Below, piece after piece: positions 21,822-32,043 of a stretch of 64,000 nt of DNA. This DNA comes from Conchocele bisecta (taxonomy: Eukaryota; Mollusca; Bivalvia; Lucinida; Thyasiridae). The stretch spans positions 58,765,968-58,829,967 of the forward strand of contig CM055273.1 of the NCBI GenBank assembly GCA_029237695.1, read 5' to 3'. Numbering within the stretch: the stretch's first letter is position 1; every line of letters begins with the position of its first letter. The notes beneath the pieces were generated by a model. That model searched no databases. It was given only the letters and a program-made list of their open reading frames with translations, and was not told where the DNA came from. A program made the position numbers and the translations under genes.

Positions 21822-22190
21822 TGCACGTGCATGAATGTCACCATTTTTGCGTCAAAAATTATTGTACACGTTTCTTCATCATGATATAACTGAAATATTA
21901 CTCAACAGATTACTTCAATATTTGGACACTTGATACATGTGAGCATTTGGAACACACTCATGACCCCATTAACATGACCTTGACCTTTGTACCTTGACAT
22001 TTTTGCAGAAACACAGCCATTTTTTTATGTCAAAAAGTTTCTTCAACCTTGACCTTTTTCGTGTTTTAAGCATGAACTTCTCTGACGGTTTTTATGATGT
22101 TTACTTTAGCACATACCCATGATCATGTTACGGTCAAATGCCTCGGCAGGCGCGACACCGCTTCCGTGGCGGAATTCTTGTTTTTTACTC
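21822..22190 (+). mobile_element. Pearl/Helitron-like repeat, subfamily with GTGGCGG 3' hairpin
   Basis: Shares ACACTTGATACATGTGAGC and CCTTGACCTTTTTCGTGTTT with 34960-35533. It ends GACACCGCTTCCGTGGCGGA then ATTCTTG and a T run. The 3' hairpin CCGC...GTGGCGG followed by CTTGTTT mirrors family L's GGGCC...GGCCC plus CTTGTTT. Confidence 0.5.
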
Positions 22191-22293
22191 CCTGTTGCAT
22201 TACAAGGTGGCTGTGTTGTTAATGGACCATACTCGGACATACATTGTATAGACTTCGTGCACACATGAAGAAAATATAGGAAAATATATTTGA

Positions 22294-22652
22294 ATAATTC
22301 CAGCACAAAACTATTTACACAATTCCCTAACATTTGATTGGCCCGTAGCAAGTCTCTGTCCAAAAGTTTGTATCCCAGTAAACTCCCACGCGGAACTACT
22401 TTCCGTAACCGTGAGGCGCAGTTAAAATAATTCCTAAGAAAACGGAAAATAAACACATTTTCTTGATGAATTTATTTCAAATGTTGGAATTATAAGGAAT
22501 GAATGGCCTTTTTGTGGAATTTATCGGGGATATAAACTTGGAAAAGTTGCAGGAATACTGGACGAGGCCTTCCGGCCTTCGTCCAGTATTCCCGCGACTT
22601 TTCCAAGTTTATACCCCGATAAATTCACAAAAAGGCCATTCATTCCTATAAT
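22294..22652. mobile_element. MITE family D, copy 1
   Basis: A long single arm (TGGCCCGTAGCAAGTCTCTG, TTTCCGTAACCGTGAGGCGC) is followed by a perfect hairpin centred on GGCCTTCCGGCC with arms GGAATGAATGGCCTTTTTGT and the complement. Other copies: 23839-24269, 26120-26338, 32482-32838, 35877-36208 and 48555-48915. Confidence 0.75.
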
Positions 22653-23009
22653 ATTTTGCTTCCTGTAAATCAGTATCTGCATGAAATGGGCTATGAATCA
22701 GTGAAATGGGGGTGGGGGGATATACCTGGGGTATTTTCCCCTGAGCCACTTCCTTCCTAAACATGCGGACTAAGTATGTTTGACAACACAGGTAGCTAGC
22801 TATCTGTCTACTGTCTGTGCCATGATCGGAGGAAATGGACCTTTATATCGTGTTTGCGAAACCAGCATACCGGTAGCCAATGATCATCCTGCACATGCGT
22901 GTCATCTGATCAGGGCCTATGCTGTTTGCCATATACGGTAGTCACTGAAATATGCTTACCGGGTATTAGCAAAATTGATCCGGATGTTGTATTTTTAACA
23001 AACGTCCTT

Positions 23010-23213
23010 TGAGCATTACAATGCTGAATAAAAGTTTGATGTCTGCTCTTTATTTTGTATTTTCCATTTTTCCCAAGAACATGGCTTGACAACACTTTAG
23101 AATCATTTCCAACGGAAATGATTCTAAAGTGCCGTCAAGCCATGTTTTTATTGAGATAGAAGATAAAATATAAACCAACAGCCAATGACAATTTTCGGTT
23201 CTGCATTCTAAGG
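23010..23213. mobile_element. MITE family H, copy 2
   Basis: Left end GAGCATTACAATGCTGAATA, hairpin AATCATTTCCAACGGAAATG, right end GCATTCTAAGGG followed by TTAA (23214-23217). Confidence 0.7.
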
Positions 23214-23838
23214 GTTAACAAGTATTGTTGACAACATTTGGGGCTGGTATTTACACAATAATACCATTTACTAACAATACATGGGAGTGGTGAAATGTGG
23301 TGGGTGTCTCCCAGGTACCTTTACAGGTAGTGACAAGGTAATTTGCCACGTATCGAAATTACCGTCAAATTGCTGAATTTTAGAATGTTCTCATTTAATT
23401 TCCAATTTTTACGCAGCATTTTCCCATGAAAATGACAGGTATCTAGGACAAAGTGAACCAATAGTTTATTTAATTGTCAATTTATTGCCTTTCATATTTC
23501 CAATGATGACCGCACTTATATGCGTTGATCAAATAAATTAGAGCTTACTGTGTTTCTGATCAGTGTAACTCGGTCACACAGTCATACAGAACTAGTTTAA
23601 GGAGAAACTAAAATGTTTACCGAATTCTAGCGAACAGTGTAGACCCTGCTTAGACTGCACTGATGTGCAGGCTGATCAAGAGTTATACAGGTTCATTCAT
23701 ATCATCCGTACAGATGTAGTATGCCGGTGGGGGGGTGGGGAGTTTTAGTTTTCATCGTTTCCTTCTGTCCGTAAATCTTTTTAACATTTTTATGCCGCCT
23801 GTCTCAGCAGAGCCGGGAGAAGGATTATACTCTTAACA

Positions 23839-24269
23839 TTATAGGAATGAATGGCCTTTTTGTGGAATTTATCGGGGTATAAACTTGGAAAAGTGGATGA
23901 AGCGATAAAAAATTACAATTTTCGAAAAAAAATATAAAAAAAATATATATTTTATTATTTTTTAATTTTTTTTTCGAAAATTGTAATTTTTTAAGGCCTC
24001 GTCCAGTATTCCCGCGACTTTTCCAAGTTTATATCCCCGATAAATTCCACAAAAAGGCCATTCATTCCTTATAATTCCAGCATTTGAAATAAATTCATCA
24101 AGAAAATGTGTTTATTTTCCGTTTTCTTAGGAATTATTTTAACTGCGCCTCACGGTTACGGAAAGTAGATCGGCGTGGGAGTTTACTGGGATATAAATTT
24201 TGGACAGAGACTTGCTACGGACCAATCAAATGTTAGGGAATTGTGTAAATATTTTTGTGCTGGAATTAT
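23839..24269. mobile_element. MITE family D, copy 2, loop replaced by an AT-rich palindrome
   Basis: Same arms as copy 1 in the opposite orientation. At 23902-23990 the loop has become a second hairpin, AATTACAATTTTCGAAAAAA with its complement around a T/A-rich centre. Palindrome growth inside a palindrome suggests replication slippage or snap-back. Confidence 0.7.
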
Positions 24270-24632
24270 TGGGCTGTGTGTCCGGCCGGTTAAGAAGTTT
24301 GCCAGAGTTTCTCCAACCACTGGGTGGCATTTGTGTGCCAACACGCCATATTTTCTTGTTGATTTTGTTTTAAAAGTTTGACTTTTCGGTGTGGTGATGG
24401 CCGTGGGTATCCATGAGCCCTGCTCAAATTTTAATTAGATGCAACAAAAATGCTCACCAGGTGCGATGCTAGCGAACAGGCTGATGTGGGTCTACACGAA
24501 TCGCAAACTCAATAAACCACTTTTTGTCATGCGGAGTAGTGTGCATAACTATAATGTCACGGACAACTGGTCCCTATGTAGGTGATTATTGTGATAATGA
24601 TAACAGGATAACATCTCCAGACCCATAATGTT

Positions 24633-24999
24633 CAGGGCTCCAGATAAGCTGCGTATTTGCGTAAATACCCAATTCAAATTGCCAAAAACCCAATTGAGAT
24701 CAGAAGTAGTGAGTATCAAAAAGCAATGAGAACAATTGTGGTACCTTTATCATGCTGCAGAAAACAATAAACAGACCACCAATATAGCATATTTTTCTTA
24801 GTTTTCCATGAAAACACATTTTGGTATTTCATTAGAATTGTCTCCAAGGAGACAATTCTAATGAAATGCCAAGATATGTTTTCATTTCGAAACAAACTAT
24901 TCAATAATTGCTGTCTGTTGATGTGTAAACAGTAGTGTGATTTAATTTTACCCAATTAAAATTTTGAAATACCCAATTGCTTCAGAAATGATGGAGTAA
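24633..24999. mobile_element. MITE family B, copy 4 (reverse)
   Basis: CAGGGCTCCAGATAAGCTGC at the left, dyad TTGTCTCCAAGGAGACAA, right side GAAATGATGGAGTAAC, with the terminal CTTATC lost. Confidence 0.7.
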
Positions 25000-25331
25000 C
25001 AAAACGAAAACATAAATCACCATAGAGCTTTCAAAAATTGTGACACAGTGAAATTAGTAGTGTATTTCATTTCCATATCTGGAAAATCTGTGAAAATAAT
25101 TATCATATCAGTTGTAGTATTAGGTGGCGAGTTGGTATAAAGACATTTTATTAAATAATAATTACATCATTTTCGGTATACAAGCCTACACGTGTAAGAG
25201 GATTGGAACGAAAGATTGCTATCTTATAGAGTTCCTCTCCTTGAACAAGGTAATTAGGGTCCCAGGCGGATAACTCTGACAAATGTAAAAAACACGCAGT
25301 GGTCTCCCATAGGTGGTGAGTTCAGACCACA

Positions 25332-25820
25332 GGGGGCTGTTTCACTAAACTTCGTACGACTACAATGTTTGTACATGTAAGTGCAAAATTATGATTGTCT
25401 GTAAATTTCACATTGACAATGTTTTCTTGTAAACAATTGTTGGATTTACATTAATTGAGCATAGGCTGCATATGCAGCCTATGCTCAATACATGTCAATC
25501 CGTCAATTTAATTTTAACCCTTACACCGCTATCTAATTGTTTTTGTCGTCTGCTGTTTATTTTCCATTTTTATCATACAAAAACATGCTTTGACAGCACT
25601 TTAGAATAATTTACAACATGCTTTGACAGCACTTCAGAATCATTTCCATTGGAAATGATTCTGAAGTGCTGTCAAACCATGTTTTTATTGAGAAATAAGG
25701 CAAGATATAAAAGCAACAGCAGACGACAATTGTTGTGAGTAGCGGTCTAAGGGTTAAGACGATCATAAATTTGCACTTATGAACATTTTAATCGTACGAA
25801 GTTTAGTGAAACAGGCCCCA
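25332..25820. mobile_element. MITE family J, copy 3, host of a family H insertion
   Basis: GGGCTGTTTCACTAAACTTC to GTTTAGTGAAACAGGCCCC. The arm is interrupted by the H element at 25518-25753; after it the J arm resumes with ATCATAAATTTGCACTTATG. Confidence 0.7.
25518..25753. mobile_element. piggyBac-like MITE family H, copy 3, nested in J
   Basis: CCCTTACACCGCTATCTAAT to GCGGTCTAAGGG, with TTAA at 25514-25517 and 25754-25757. The central hairpin TCATTTCCATTGGAAATGAT is preceded by a partial tandem duplication (ACATGCTTTGACAGCACTT twice). Confidence 0.78.
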
Positions 25821-26119
25821 GGCTGATCTCGGTATACATGTAATCTGCTTGTCAAATTATCCATAAAAATCCCAGACGGGTATACAACAATAACATGTTA
25901 CATACGTGGGTACATGGCACGTTATCTTTGTCCGACAGGCGTGACTGATACTATCAGCTCAAGATAAACACTCAGTGGTGAGCCATATAAACTATATTTC
26001 TTTCTGATGCCAGGTACACATATTCAAAATACATACCGGTATATCATACAATTGCTCGTTTTTTGTTGCCCAATTTTTGCAACATGGTATATACCGGTGT
26101 AAGTGAAAATTTTCTGAAA

Positions 26120-26338
26120 GTTAAAATAATTCTTAAGAAAACGGAAAATAAACACATTTATTTCAAATGCTGGAATTATAAGGAATGAATGGCCTTTTTG
26201 TGGAATTTATCGGGGATATAAACTTGGAAAAGTCGCGGGAATACTGGACGAGGCCTTCCGGCCTTCGTCCAGTATTCCCGCGACTTTTCCAAGTTTATAC
26301 CCCGATAAATTCCACAAAAAGGCCATTCATTCCTATAA
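26120..26338. mobile_element. MITE family D, copy 3
   Basis: Hairpin GAATGAATGGCCTTTTTGTG with GGCCTTCCGGCC centre, arms near-perfect. Most of the long outer arm is missing. Confidence 0.7.
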
Positions 26339-26339
26339 T

Positions 26340-26903
26340 GGAGACGTCATTTTCAAAGCATCTCAAACCCATGTCGTATAATATAGGTGAAATTGACATC
26401 GTGTTTGATTGTTGGCCGATATTTCTTACGAGATGAGCAAAAAATAAATATGTCTAGTTCTGGACGTGGCCGTGGGCCTTAATCGCACTGATACGAACCG
26501 AAACGTCCACGGGCCGACACGTCCATGGTCCGAAACAGTGACAGTCCGAAACGTAAATCTGATCAGCATTAATGATTGACGCTGTCTTGCTATATACATA
26601 CATGTACATTACCAGTATTTTAACATTTTTACCGAGTGAACCATAATGACCAAAGTGGGCCGAAACGTCTTGGTAAAAAATGTCCATAAACTGACAGACA
26701 GTACAACCAAGTCCGTCAGACGTTTGAGAGTAACGTCCCTTTGTTATGTTCTTGTTCAGATAGTAGAAATCGGATAATTTTATCATTTTCCCTTTGCAGA
26801 ATAACTCTTGCCTCTTTTAAACGCCCACCCAGTACTTCATGGCCATGCAGTGCATGTGATTCTAACAGACGCCGGCCGGGCGTCTATTAGAATCTTTATG
26901 GTA
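26340..26903. mobile_element. DNA element family N, left-truncated copy
   Basis: Matches 44061-44612: GCATCTCAAACCCATGTCGT, repeated CCGAAACGTCC motifs, ending GGGCGTCTATTAGAATCTTT. The left end is replaced by the family D copy. Confidence 0.6.
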
Positions 26904-27041
26904 AATGTATTTTTTTTTTCCTTCAGTTTAGACATATTTTTATTCTCCCCGTAATAGGTCTGTGGTAGGTCGGGGAGCCATCCCCCACAAACTGTACAAT
27001 AATATTATACATGTCATTGTGCATCTTACAATTCAAGTTAA

Positions 27042-27252
27042 CCCTTATTGTGCGCTAAACAAAAATTGTTGTCTGCCTATTTTTACTTTCATCATTTTTA
27101 TTACTGAAATTTTTTTTTATTGTGTCAGCATATGAGAATCACCTCCAATGGAGACGATTCTCGTGTGCTGTCAAAACGTGTCTTTGTTAAGAATTAACGA
27201 AAAAATAAAAAAAGAACACCAGACGACAATACTTAATACAGCACAGCAAGGG
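27042..27252. mobile_element. piggyBac-like MITE family H, copy 4, TTAA flanks
   Basis: CCCTTATTGTGCGCTAAAC to ATACAGCACAGCAAGGG; TTAA at 27038-27041 and 27253-27256. The hairpin has the variant TCACCTCCAATGGAGACGAT. Confidence 0.75.
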
Positions 27253-27410
27253 TTAAAGATGGCGACCAAGATCATACAATATACATGTACATGTAATTAA
27301 CATAATGAAAACATGTCCAAACATACGTCTTGATTTTAGTGCAGTGAAAATAAATTCTGTTTTATTGTTCTTGATCGGTATATTACAAATTATAAAACAG
27401 AAGACAAAAT

Positions 27411-27689
27411 TTGACAAAACTTGCATATAATAATTACCTTGAAAACATACTTGAACTAGACGAGGATCAAAATTCTCCAAAATTTAACACAAAAAAACTA
27501 TACAGCTTGATTAAAAATGCTAAACAGGACTCACAAGGTATTGCACCACTAAAAGACCAAATTACTGGAAATATCCTGTCAATGAACACTGAAAAAGGAA
27601 ACATTTTAAACCGTCAATTTCAATCAGTCTTTTCCCCGCTAGAGCCGCTCTCACTCAGTCAGACATGCTCAGCACCATTAGACACCTAG
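27411..27689 (+). pseudogene. Retrotransposon ORF2 fragment upstream of RT
   Basis: About 92 codons, open from before 27411 (no true start codon), covering the linker between endonuclease and reverse transcriptase. Recognisable features are FNTKKLYSLIKNAKQDSQGI and ILNRQFQSVFSPLE, the usual 'KKFW/lysine-rich...NxQFxSVF' segment preceding RT domain 0 in jockey-like elements. It terminates at TAG 27687-27689, and the protein continues in another frame from about 27690. It is therefore a frameshifted piece of the same ORF2, not a separate gene. Confidence 0.75.
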
Positions 27690-27705
27690 TATATCCAGCA
27701 ATCCA

Positions 27706-29253
27706 TTGCACACTAGCAAATACCCACAAATGCCTCCCATACACATTAGTGCAGTCGGTGTACACAAACTTCTCAGCCGCCTCAAAACAGACAAAGCAGC
27801 TGGGCCTGACAACATCAAACCACTAATACTCAAAGAACTGAAAGATGAAATTTTTGATATAATACACATCATCTTTCAGAAGTCACTCAACACCAGCAAA
27901 CTACCTTCAGACTGGATCAAAGCAAACTTCGCCCCCTTATATAAAAAAGGCGACACCAGTAACCCAGCAAACTACAGACCTATCTCACTGACATGCATCT
28001 TATGCAAACTTATGGAACATATTGTTGCCTCAAACCTCACATCACATTTTAATAAATATAACATTTTGTATGACTTGCAGCATGGGTTCCGGGAAAAGCG
28101 TTCTTGTGAGACCCAACTAATTCAGCTTATTGATGACTTGGCCCGTACCCTAACACATGGAAAACAAGTTGACCTAGTCCTGCTAGATTTTAGCAAGGCA
28201 TTTGATAAAGTTACCCATTTAAAACTTCTCTTCAAACTTCAAGAACATGGTGTTTCAGACTTGACCCTAAACTGGATACAGTCTTTTCTTATTGGTAGAT
28301 CCCAGACCGTTGTTTTAGAAGGTGAAACCTCTTCTGAAGTCCCTGTTATGTCCGGTGTCCCACAAGGCTCTGTTCTCGGCCCATTGCTGTTTCTCCTCTA
28401 CATAAACGACCTCCCAGACACTATCACATCACAGGTCCGATTATTTGCAGACGATACAGCAGTTTACTTAACACTTGACAGCAATTTGACATGCAAATCT
28501 CTCCAAGACGACCTTGAACGTCTTGTTAAATGGGAAAACAAATGGGATATGGAGTTTAACCCACTGAAGTGCCAAGTCATGAACATTACTAGAAACAAAA
28601 ATCCAATTAAATATGACTATATACTACATGGACAAACCCTTTCGACCGTAAATGATGCTAAATACCTCGGAGTTGACATTTCTCAAAATTTAAGTTGGAA
28701 CACTCACATAAATCGTATTTCAAATTCGGCAAATAGAACTCTGGGGTTCCTAAAACGTAATATTGAAACTAAAAATGAAAAAGTCCGCGAACTTGCATAT
28801 AAAACTTTAGTTCGGCCACAGCTTGAATATGCATCCACTGTGTGGTCGCCACACACTCAACTCAATACAGACACAATTGAAAAGGTTCAGAGACGGGCAG
28901 TTCGGTGGGTTAAACACAACTACTCAACATATGACAGTGTGACTACCATGCAGACCAATCTTGGATGGCGTACGTTAGCAGATCGACGGATAGACTCAAG
29001 ATTGGTAATGTTTTTCAAAATCTACCACCAACAGGTAGCTGTCACACTGCCCCCATACCTGCAGCAGCCCATGAGACTGACAAGGCACATGCATCCCTTC
29101 TCCATCAGACAAATTCACACCACTGCCAATTATTACAAATTTTCATTTTTTCCGAACTCTGTTGTTCTCTGGAACTCCTTGCCCCACAATATTGCAGCCA
29201 TGACCGATCCTGTTCTATTCAGACAGGCAGTCGGCCAACTGGCCCATTGCTAG
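27706..29253 (+). CDS. Non-LTR retrotransposon reverse transcriptase, C-terminal ORF2
   Basis: 515-codon ORF with the ordered RT motifs of non-LTR elements: KAAGPDNIKP (motif 1 area, about residue 26), YRPISLTCILCKLMEHI, GFREKRSCETQLIQLI, DLVLLDFSKAFDKV (motif A, catalytic Asp), SGVPQGSVLGPLLFLLYIND (motif B), and RLFADDTAVYL (motif C, the FADD catalytic pair). Then come KCQVMNITRN, KYLGVDIS and LEYASTVWSPHT of the thumb and C-terminal region. It ends in TAG at 29251-29253. The first codon is not a genuine start: the ORF is the downstream part of ORF2 after a frameshift near 27690. The long intact frame suggests a recent insertion. It would not be autonomous here because the 5' endonuclease is absent. 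Confidence 0.9.
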   Translation: MHTSKYPQMPPIHISAVGVHKLLSRLKTDKAAGPDNIKPLILKELKDEIFDIIHIIFQKSLNTSKLPSDWIKANFAPLYKKGDTSNPANYRPISLTCILCKLMEHIVASNLTSHFNKYNILYDLQHGFREKRSCETQLIQLIDDLARTLTHGKQVDLVLLDFSKAFDKVTHLKLLFKLQEHGVSDLTLNWIQSFLIGRSQTVVLEGETSSEVPVMSGVPQGSVLGPLLFLLYINDLPDTITSQVRLFADDTAVYLTLDSNLTCKSLQDDLERLVKWENKWDMEFNPLKCQVMNITRNKNPIKYDYILHGQTLSTVNDAKYLGVDISQNLSWNTHINRISNSANRTLGFLKRNIETKNEKVRELAYKTLVRPQLEYASTVWSPHTQLNTDTIEKVQRRAVRWVKHNYSTYDSVTTMQTNLGWRTLADRRIDSRLVMFFKIYHQQVAVTLPPYLQQPMRLTRHMHPFSIRQIHTTANYYKFSFFPNSVVLWNSLPHNIAAMTDPVLFRQAVGQLAHC

Positions 29254-29432
29254 GAGCCAGAACCGATTGCTTTTATCTTGTTTTATCTACTTCACACTGT
29301 ACTAACAAACTATCACTTTTTTTCTCTTAGCCATCAATTTGCTTTTATCTGTCACTATTTTACTCTACTAAAACACCGACGTGCACTTTTCCATGCTCAT
29401 AATACCCGAAAGGGGCGTGAAAGCATTATCTG

Positions 29433-29434
<2 letters not shown>

Positions 29435-29498
<64 letters not shown>
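29435..29498 (+). repeat. GATA tetranucleotide tail of the retrotransposon
   Basis: About 16 GATA units at the exact 3' end of the element's UTR. Likely templated by the element's own tail and then expanded, so it should be length-polymorphic. Confidence 0.85.
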
Positions 29499-29760
29499 TA
29501 TATGCTTTTGTTTCCATAAAAATAATTTTAACTACTTCAGACGTCGTAAATGTAATTATTCGTAAAAAATAAAAACTGTGGAAATTGGTTAATACACGTA
29601 CATAATATTCAGACAAGTTCACGGAAATTAACATGACATCACACGACTGACAAAATTGCGCATCTTATTTTATTCTGGTATTCATTTCCATCATCCATCC
29701 CATACATGTACTCAGAGATGCCTTTGTGTTTGCTTAATAGCCAGTAAACCATTCATCTAT

Positions 29761-29951
29761 CAGAGCTCCAGTTAAGGTGTGTAATTTGCAGGTAAATTTC
29801 TTATTTCTCCATCAAAAATTGCAAGTTGGGAGTGCTTTAGAATCGTCTCAATGAGACGATTCTAAAGGACTCCCAACTTGCCATATTTGGTGAAGAAATA
29901 AGAAGATTTCACCACAAATTGAACAAATTACGCACCTTAACTGGAGCTCTG
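29761..29951. mobile_element. MITE family A, copy 5
   Basis: CAGAGCTCCAGTTAAGGTGT to CTTAACTGGAGCTCTG; dyad AATCGTCTCAATGAGACGAT intact. Confidence 0.8.
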
Positions 29952-30010
29952 ATCTATTTCAGATTTTGAAAGCTGTTTGTATACCAATAAACCTTCCTCC
30001 TGAATATGAG

Positions 30011-30562
30011 CAGAGCTCCAGATAAGCTGTGTGTCTAAAAGCGTACTATACCCCCTGATTTCAAAATCATTGCGTATTTTACTTTTACAAATTAATTATT
30101 GATTTTCTTCATTACTAAATAGGGAACAAATGATAAAAAATATAACAAATTTAAACATTCAATTATTTGAACTGCAATGTTTGCTTTTTGCAGCTCAACT
30201 AAAGTGAATTTTCAACTTTATGACAGTAATTTCACTGCTCGATTTGAAAATCAATGCGTATTTTACTTTTACAAATGGATTATTGCTTTTCTTCATTTCT
30301 AAATAGGGAACAAATGATAAAAGATATAACAAATTTAAACATTCACTTAGTTGAGCTGCAAAAAGCAAACACTGTTTGCTTTTTGCAGCTCAACTAAGTG
30401 AATTTTCAACTTTATGACAGTATTTTCACTACTCAATTTGAAAATCAATGCGTATTTTCACATTGCTGTGCGTATTTAGTGCTCCAACTTTTGATAATCA
30501 ATGCATATTCGGCTAAAATAATTGCGGAAAGTACGACAATACACACCTTATCTGGAGCGCTG
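30011..30562. mobile_element. MITE family C, copy 3, internally duplicated
   Basis: CAGAGCTCCAGATAAGCTGT to CACACCTTATCTGGAGCGC. A block of about 185 bp (GCGTATTTTACTTTTACAAA through CAACTTTATGACAGTA) occurs twice in tandem (about 30068 and 30255), making this copy about 200 bp longer than the others. Confidence 0.7.
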
Positions 30563-30749
30563 TATGATATGTTGTATTATGCTAACTAAACCACAAACCC
30601 GCTATTGCAACGTTTCAGTATAATTAAGGCTTTTATAGAGGAATTACTTCCTTGATAAAGGTCGAGGCCAAAGTATTGGAATTTCATGTGGGGTACACAC
30701 TTGTATCAAAATGTTGTCAAAAGATTCTTCAAATGCTTTCAACATCCAT

Positions 30750-31080
30750 AGTCTATTTCACCAACATTGCAAAGTATACTTTAGTAGCAAAGTATACTTT
30801 GATGAGAAATTTTCAATTTAATGATAAATTTATTAATTTTTATTATACTGAATTTATTACATTATCACAGCCAATTTGGCTGTGATAATGTAATAAATTC
30901 AGTATAATAAGTATAATATGTCTGCATACTTTTAATCATCAAATATATGCAGTCGTTAGTTCTATATGAAATTATATGCATTTCGGTAAAATAAATGATT
31001 ACCCCCTCCACCCCCCCCCCCCCCACCAAGTATACTTTGCTAGATAAGTATACATGTACAATTTTTATGAAATCGACTAC
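30750..31080. mobile_element. MITE family E, copy 4, with a poly-C tract
   Basis: GTCTATTTCACCAACATTGC to TTTTTATGAAATCGAC; dyad CAGCCAATTTGGCTG. A C-rich run of about 25 bases at about 31001-31027 has replaced the CTCCCTCAAAG of other copies. Confidence 0.7.
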
Positions 31081-31119
31081 AGTTCAGTTACCCTTTTCAA
31101 CCAAAAACTTGATTCAAAC

Positions 31120-31255
31120 AAGGTGGGTGGCAGGTGGGAGCATGTGATGGGTAATTTAACAATCGGAATTCATCCTTACCAGTATCGCGAACGGAGACCT
31201 GGTTTGGCCCTCATGTACATGTATGTCTTTGGCGGTCTTATTATCTCTTATATGT
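31120..31255 (+). mobile_element. SINE-like family K, 5' fragment
   Basis: GGTGGGTGGCAGGTGGGAGC through GGAGACCTGGTTTGGCCCTC, then broken. Confidence 0.5.
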
Positions 31256-31286
31256 GTATTTGATCATTTATTCCCAGTGTTTATTA

Positions 31287-31780
31287 AAGGTACATGCCCA
31301 CTAAGTAGGCACAAAATGTTATTTATAGGAATTAACCCTTTCCCTGATAGAGACGACTTATCATTCACGCCTCTGCAGAAGATGTCTTTTGAAAACATTG
31401 TGGGAAAAGGAGAAATTGCTTGTAACAAGCAATTTCTCCTTTTCCCACAATGTTTTCTACTCTATCAGATAGTTTAACCATCATTTGACCCAGCATTTGA
31501 TTCTTTTATTCAGATGTTTTGGATTTGGATGAGTCGAAATATCGCAAAACAGGGAAAGGGTTAAATAAGTGTATAATTGCGAGTTAATTATGAGTGCCAG
31601 CTCGCGATACAGATACAATCATTTAGTAATGATTATTTTACTGATAGTGACGTCCGGTGGTATCAGGATATTTTCATATGCGAATGAGGCATGAAACTTT
31701 TTAATTATTTATACTAATTAAATGCGTCGCCTAAAAAATATATATTTTGGACAGATTATAAAGTACAATCATTTTTTTTT
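31287..31780. mobile_element. TA-target MITE family I, copy 1, host of a TTAA insertion
   Basis: Left end AAGGTACATGCCCACTAAGT, preceded by TA at 31285-31286. The interior has TATCAGGATATTTTCATATG and ATACTAATTAAATGCGTC as in the full copy at 62684-63178. The right end is lost near 31780. It is interrupted by the element at 31336-31560. Confidence 0.7.
31336..31560. mobile_element. piggyBac-like MITE with CCCTTTCCCTG ends
   Basis: Inverted ends CCCTTTCCCTGATAGAG and its partner ending CAGGGAAAGGG, flanked by TTAA at 31332-31335 and 31561-31564. The central hairpin pairs ATTGTGGGAAAAGGAGAAAT with its complement. The uninterrupted site (GGAATTAAATAAGTG) is seen in the same family at 41494-41508, proving TTAA duplication. 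Confidence 0.85.
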
Positions 31781-31781
31781 T

Positions 31782-31922
31782 AAACATTCACTTATTTGAG
31801 TGTATTATCACTTATACACTTATTTATACAGTAATACAGTTGGAAATGTGTAGCAGCAAGTGTTTGCTTTTTGCAGCTCAACTAAGTACATTTTCAACTT
31901 TATTACAGTATTTCCACTACTC
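31782..31922. mobile_element. MITE family C, internal fragment
   Basis: AAACATTCACTTATTTGAG, then GTTTGCTTTTTGCAGCTCAA and ACAGTATTTCCACTACTC, without either end. Confidence 0.5.
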
Positions 31923-31938
31923 ATTTCCATCCCACTGG

Positions 31939-32030
31939 TCTGTTGGATGAGACTTTAAACTGTGGTCCCGTCTCTATATGACCCTAGCTGTTGGTGGGAC
32001 GTTAAACCCCATTCACTTTCAATTTTTTAC
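31939..32030 (+). repeat. Tailed repeat abutting the exon 2 splice acceptor
   Basis: TCTGTTGGATGAGACTTTAA, then CCCGTCTCTATATGACC and GACGTTAAACCCCATTCACT. The same 3' end occurs at 49705-49766, 51070-51155, 54575-54629 and 55080-55130. It ends about 13 bp before the acceptor AG, and its TTCACTTTC run joins the polypyrimidine tract of exon 2. Confidence 0.6.
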
Positions 32031-32043
32031 ATCGTTGTTCCAG

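Larger units (their letters stand above)
27400..29498 (+). mobile_element. 5'-truncated non-LTR retrotransposon (jockey/CR1-like)
   Basis: About 2.1 kb holding the C-terminal part of ORF2 (reverse transcriptase and downstream region), a short 3' UTR (29254-29434) and a GATA tetranucleotide tail. There are no LTRs and no endonuclease domain. The left boundary near 27400 is where homology to the ORF2 frame begins, since stops lie just upstream. 5' truncation is the norm for target-primed reverse transcription. A 3' end in a short tandem repeat rather than poly(A) is usual in the CR1/L2 group; the clade itself is not resolved here. Confidence 0.8.
137..32043 (+). other. Plastin intron 1 (about 31.9 kb)
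   Basis: Runs from GTAAGT at 137 to TTCCAG ending at 32043. No host exon was recognised inside. It is a mosaic of MITEs, SINE-like repeats, a Tc1-like transposon and a non-LTR retrotransposon, listed separately. Stretches in which I recognise nothing beyond AT-rich intron sequence include 137-1040, 2568-3172, 4594-5292, 5485-6209, 11873-12427, 14976-15412, 22653-23009, 25821-26119 and 29500-29760. Long first introns often hold enhancers, but none could be defined. Confidence 0.85.

Noticed and set aside
22106..22456. 116-codon minus-strand ORF
   Set aside because: Spans the junction of a pearl-like 3' end and the family D long arm; parts recur in other repeat copies, so it is not a gene.
27678..27872. 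Minus-strand ORF across the retrotransposon
   Set aside because: Shadow of the reverse transcriptase frame; no independent motifs.
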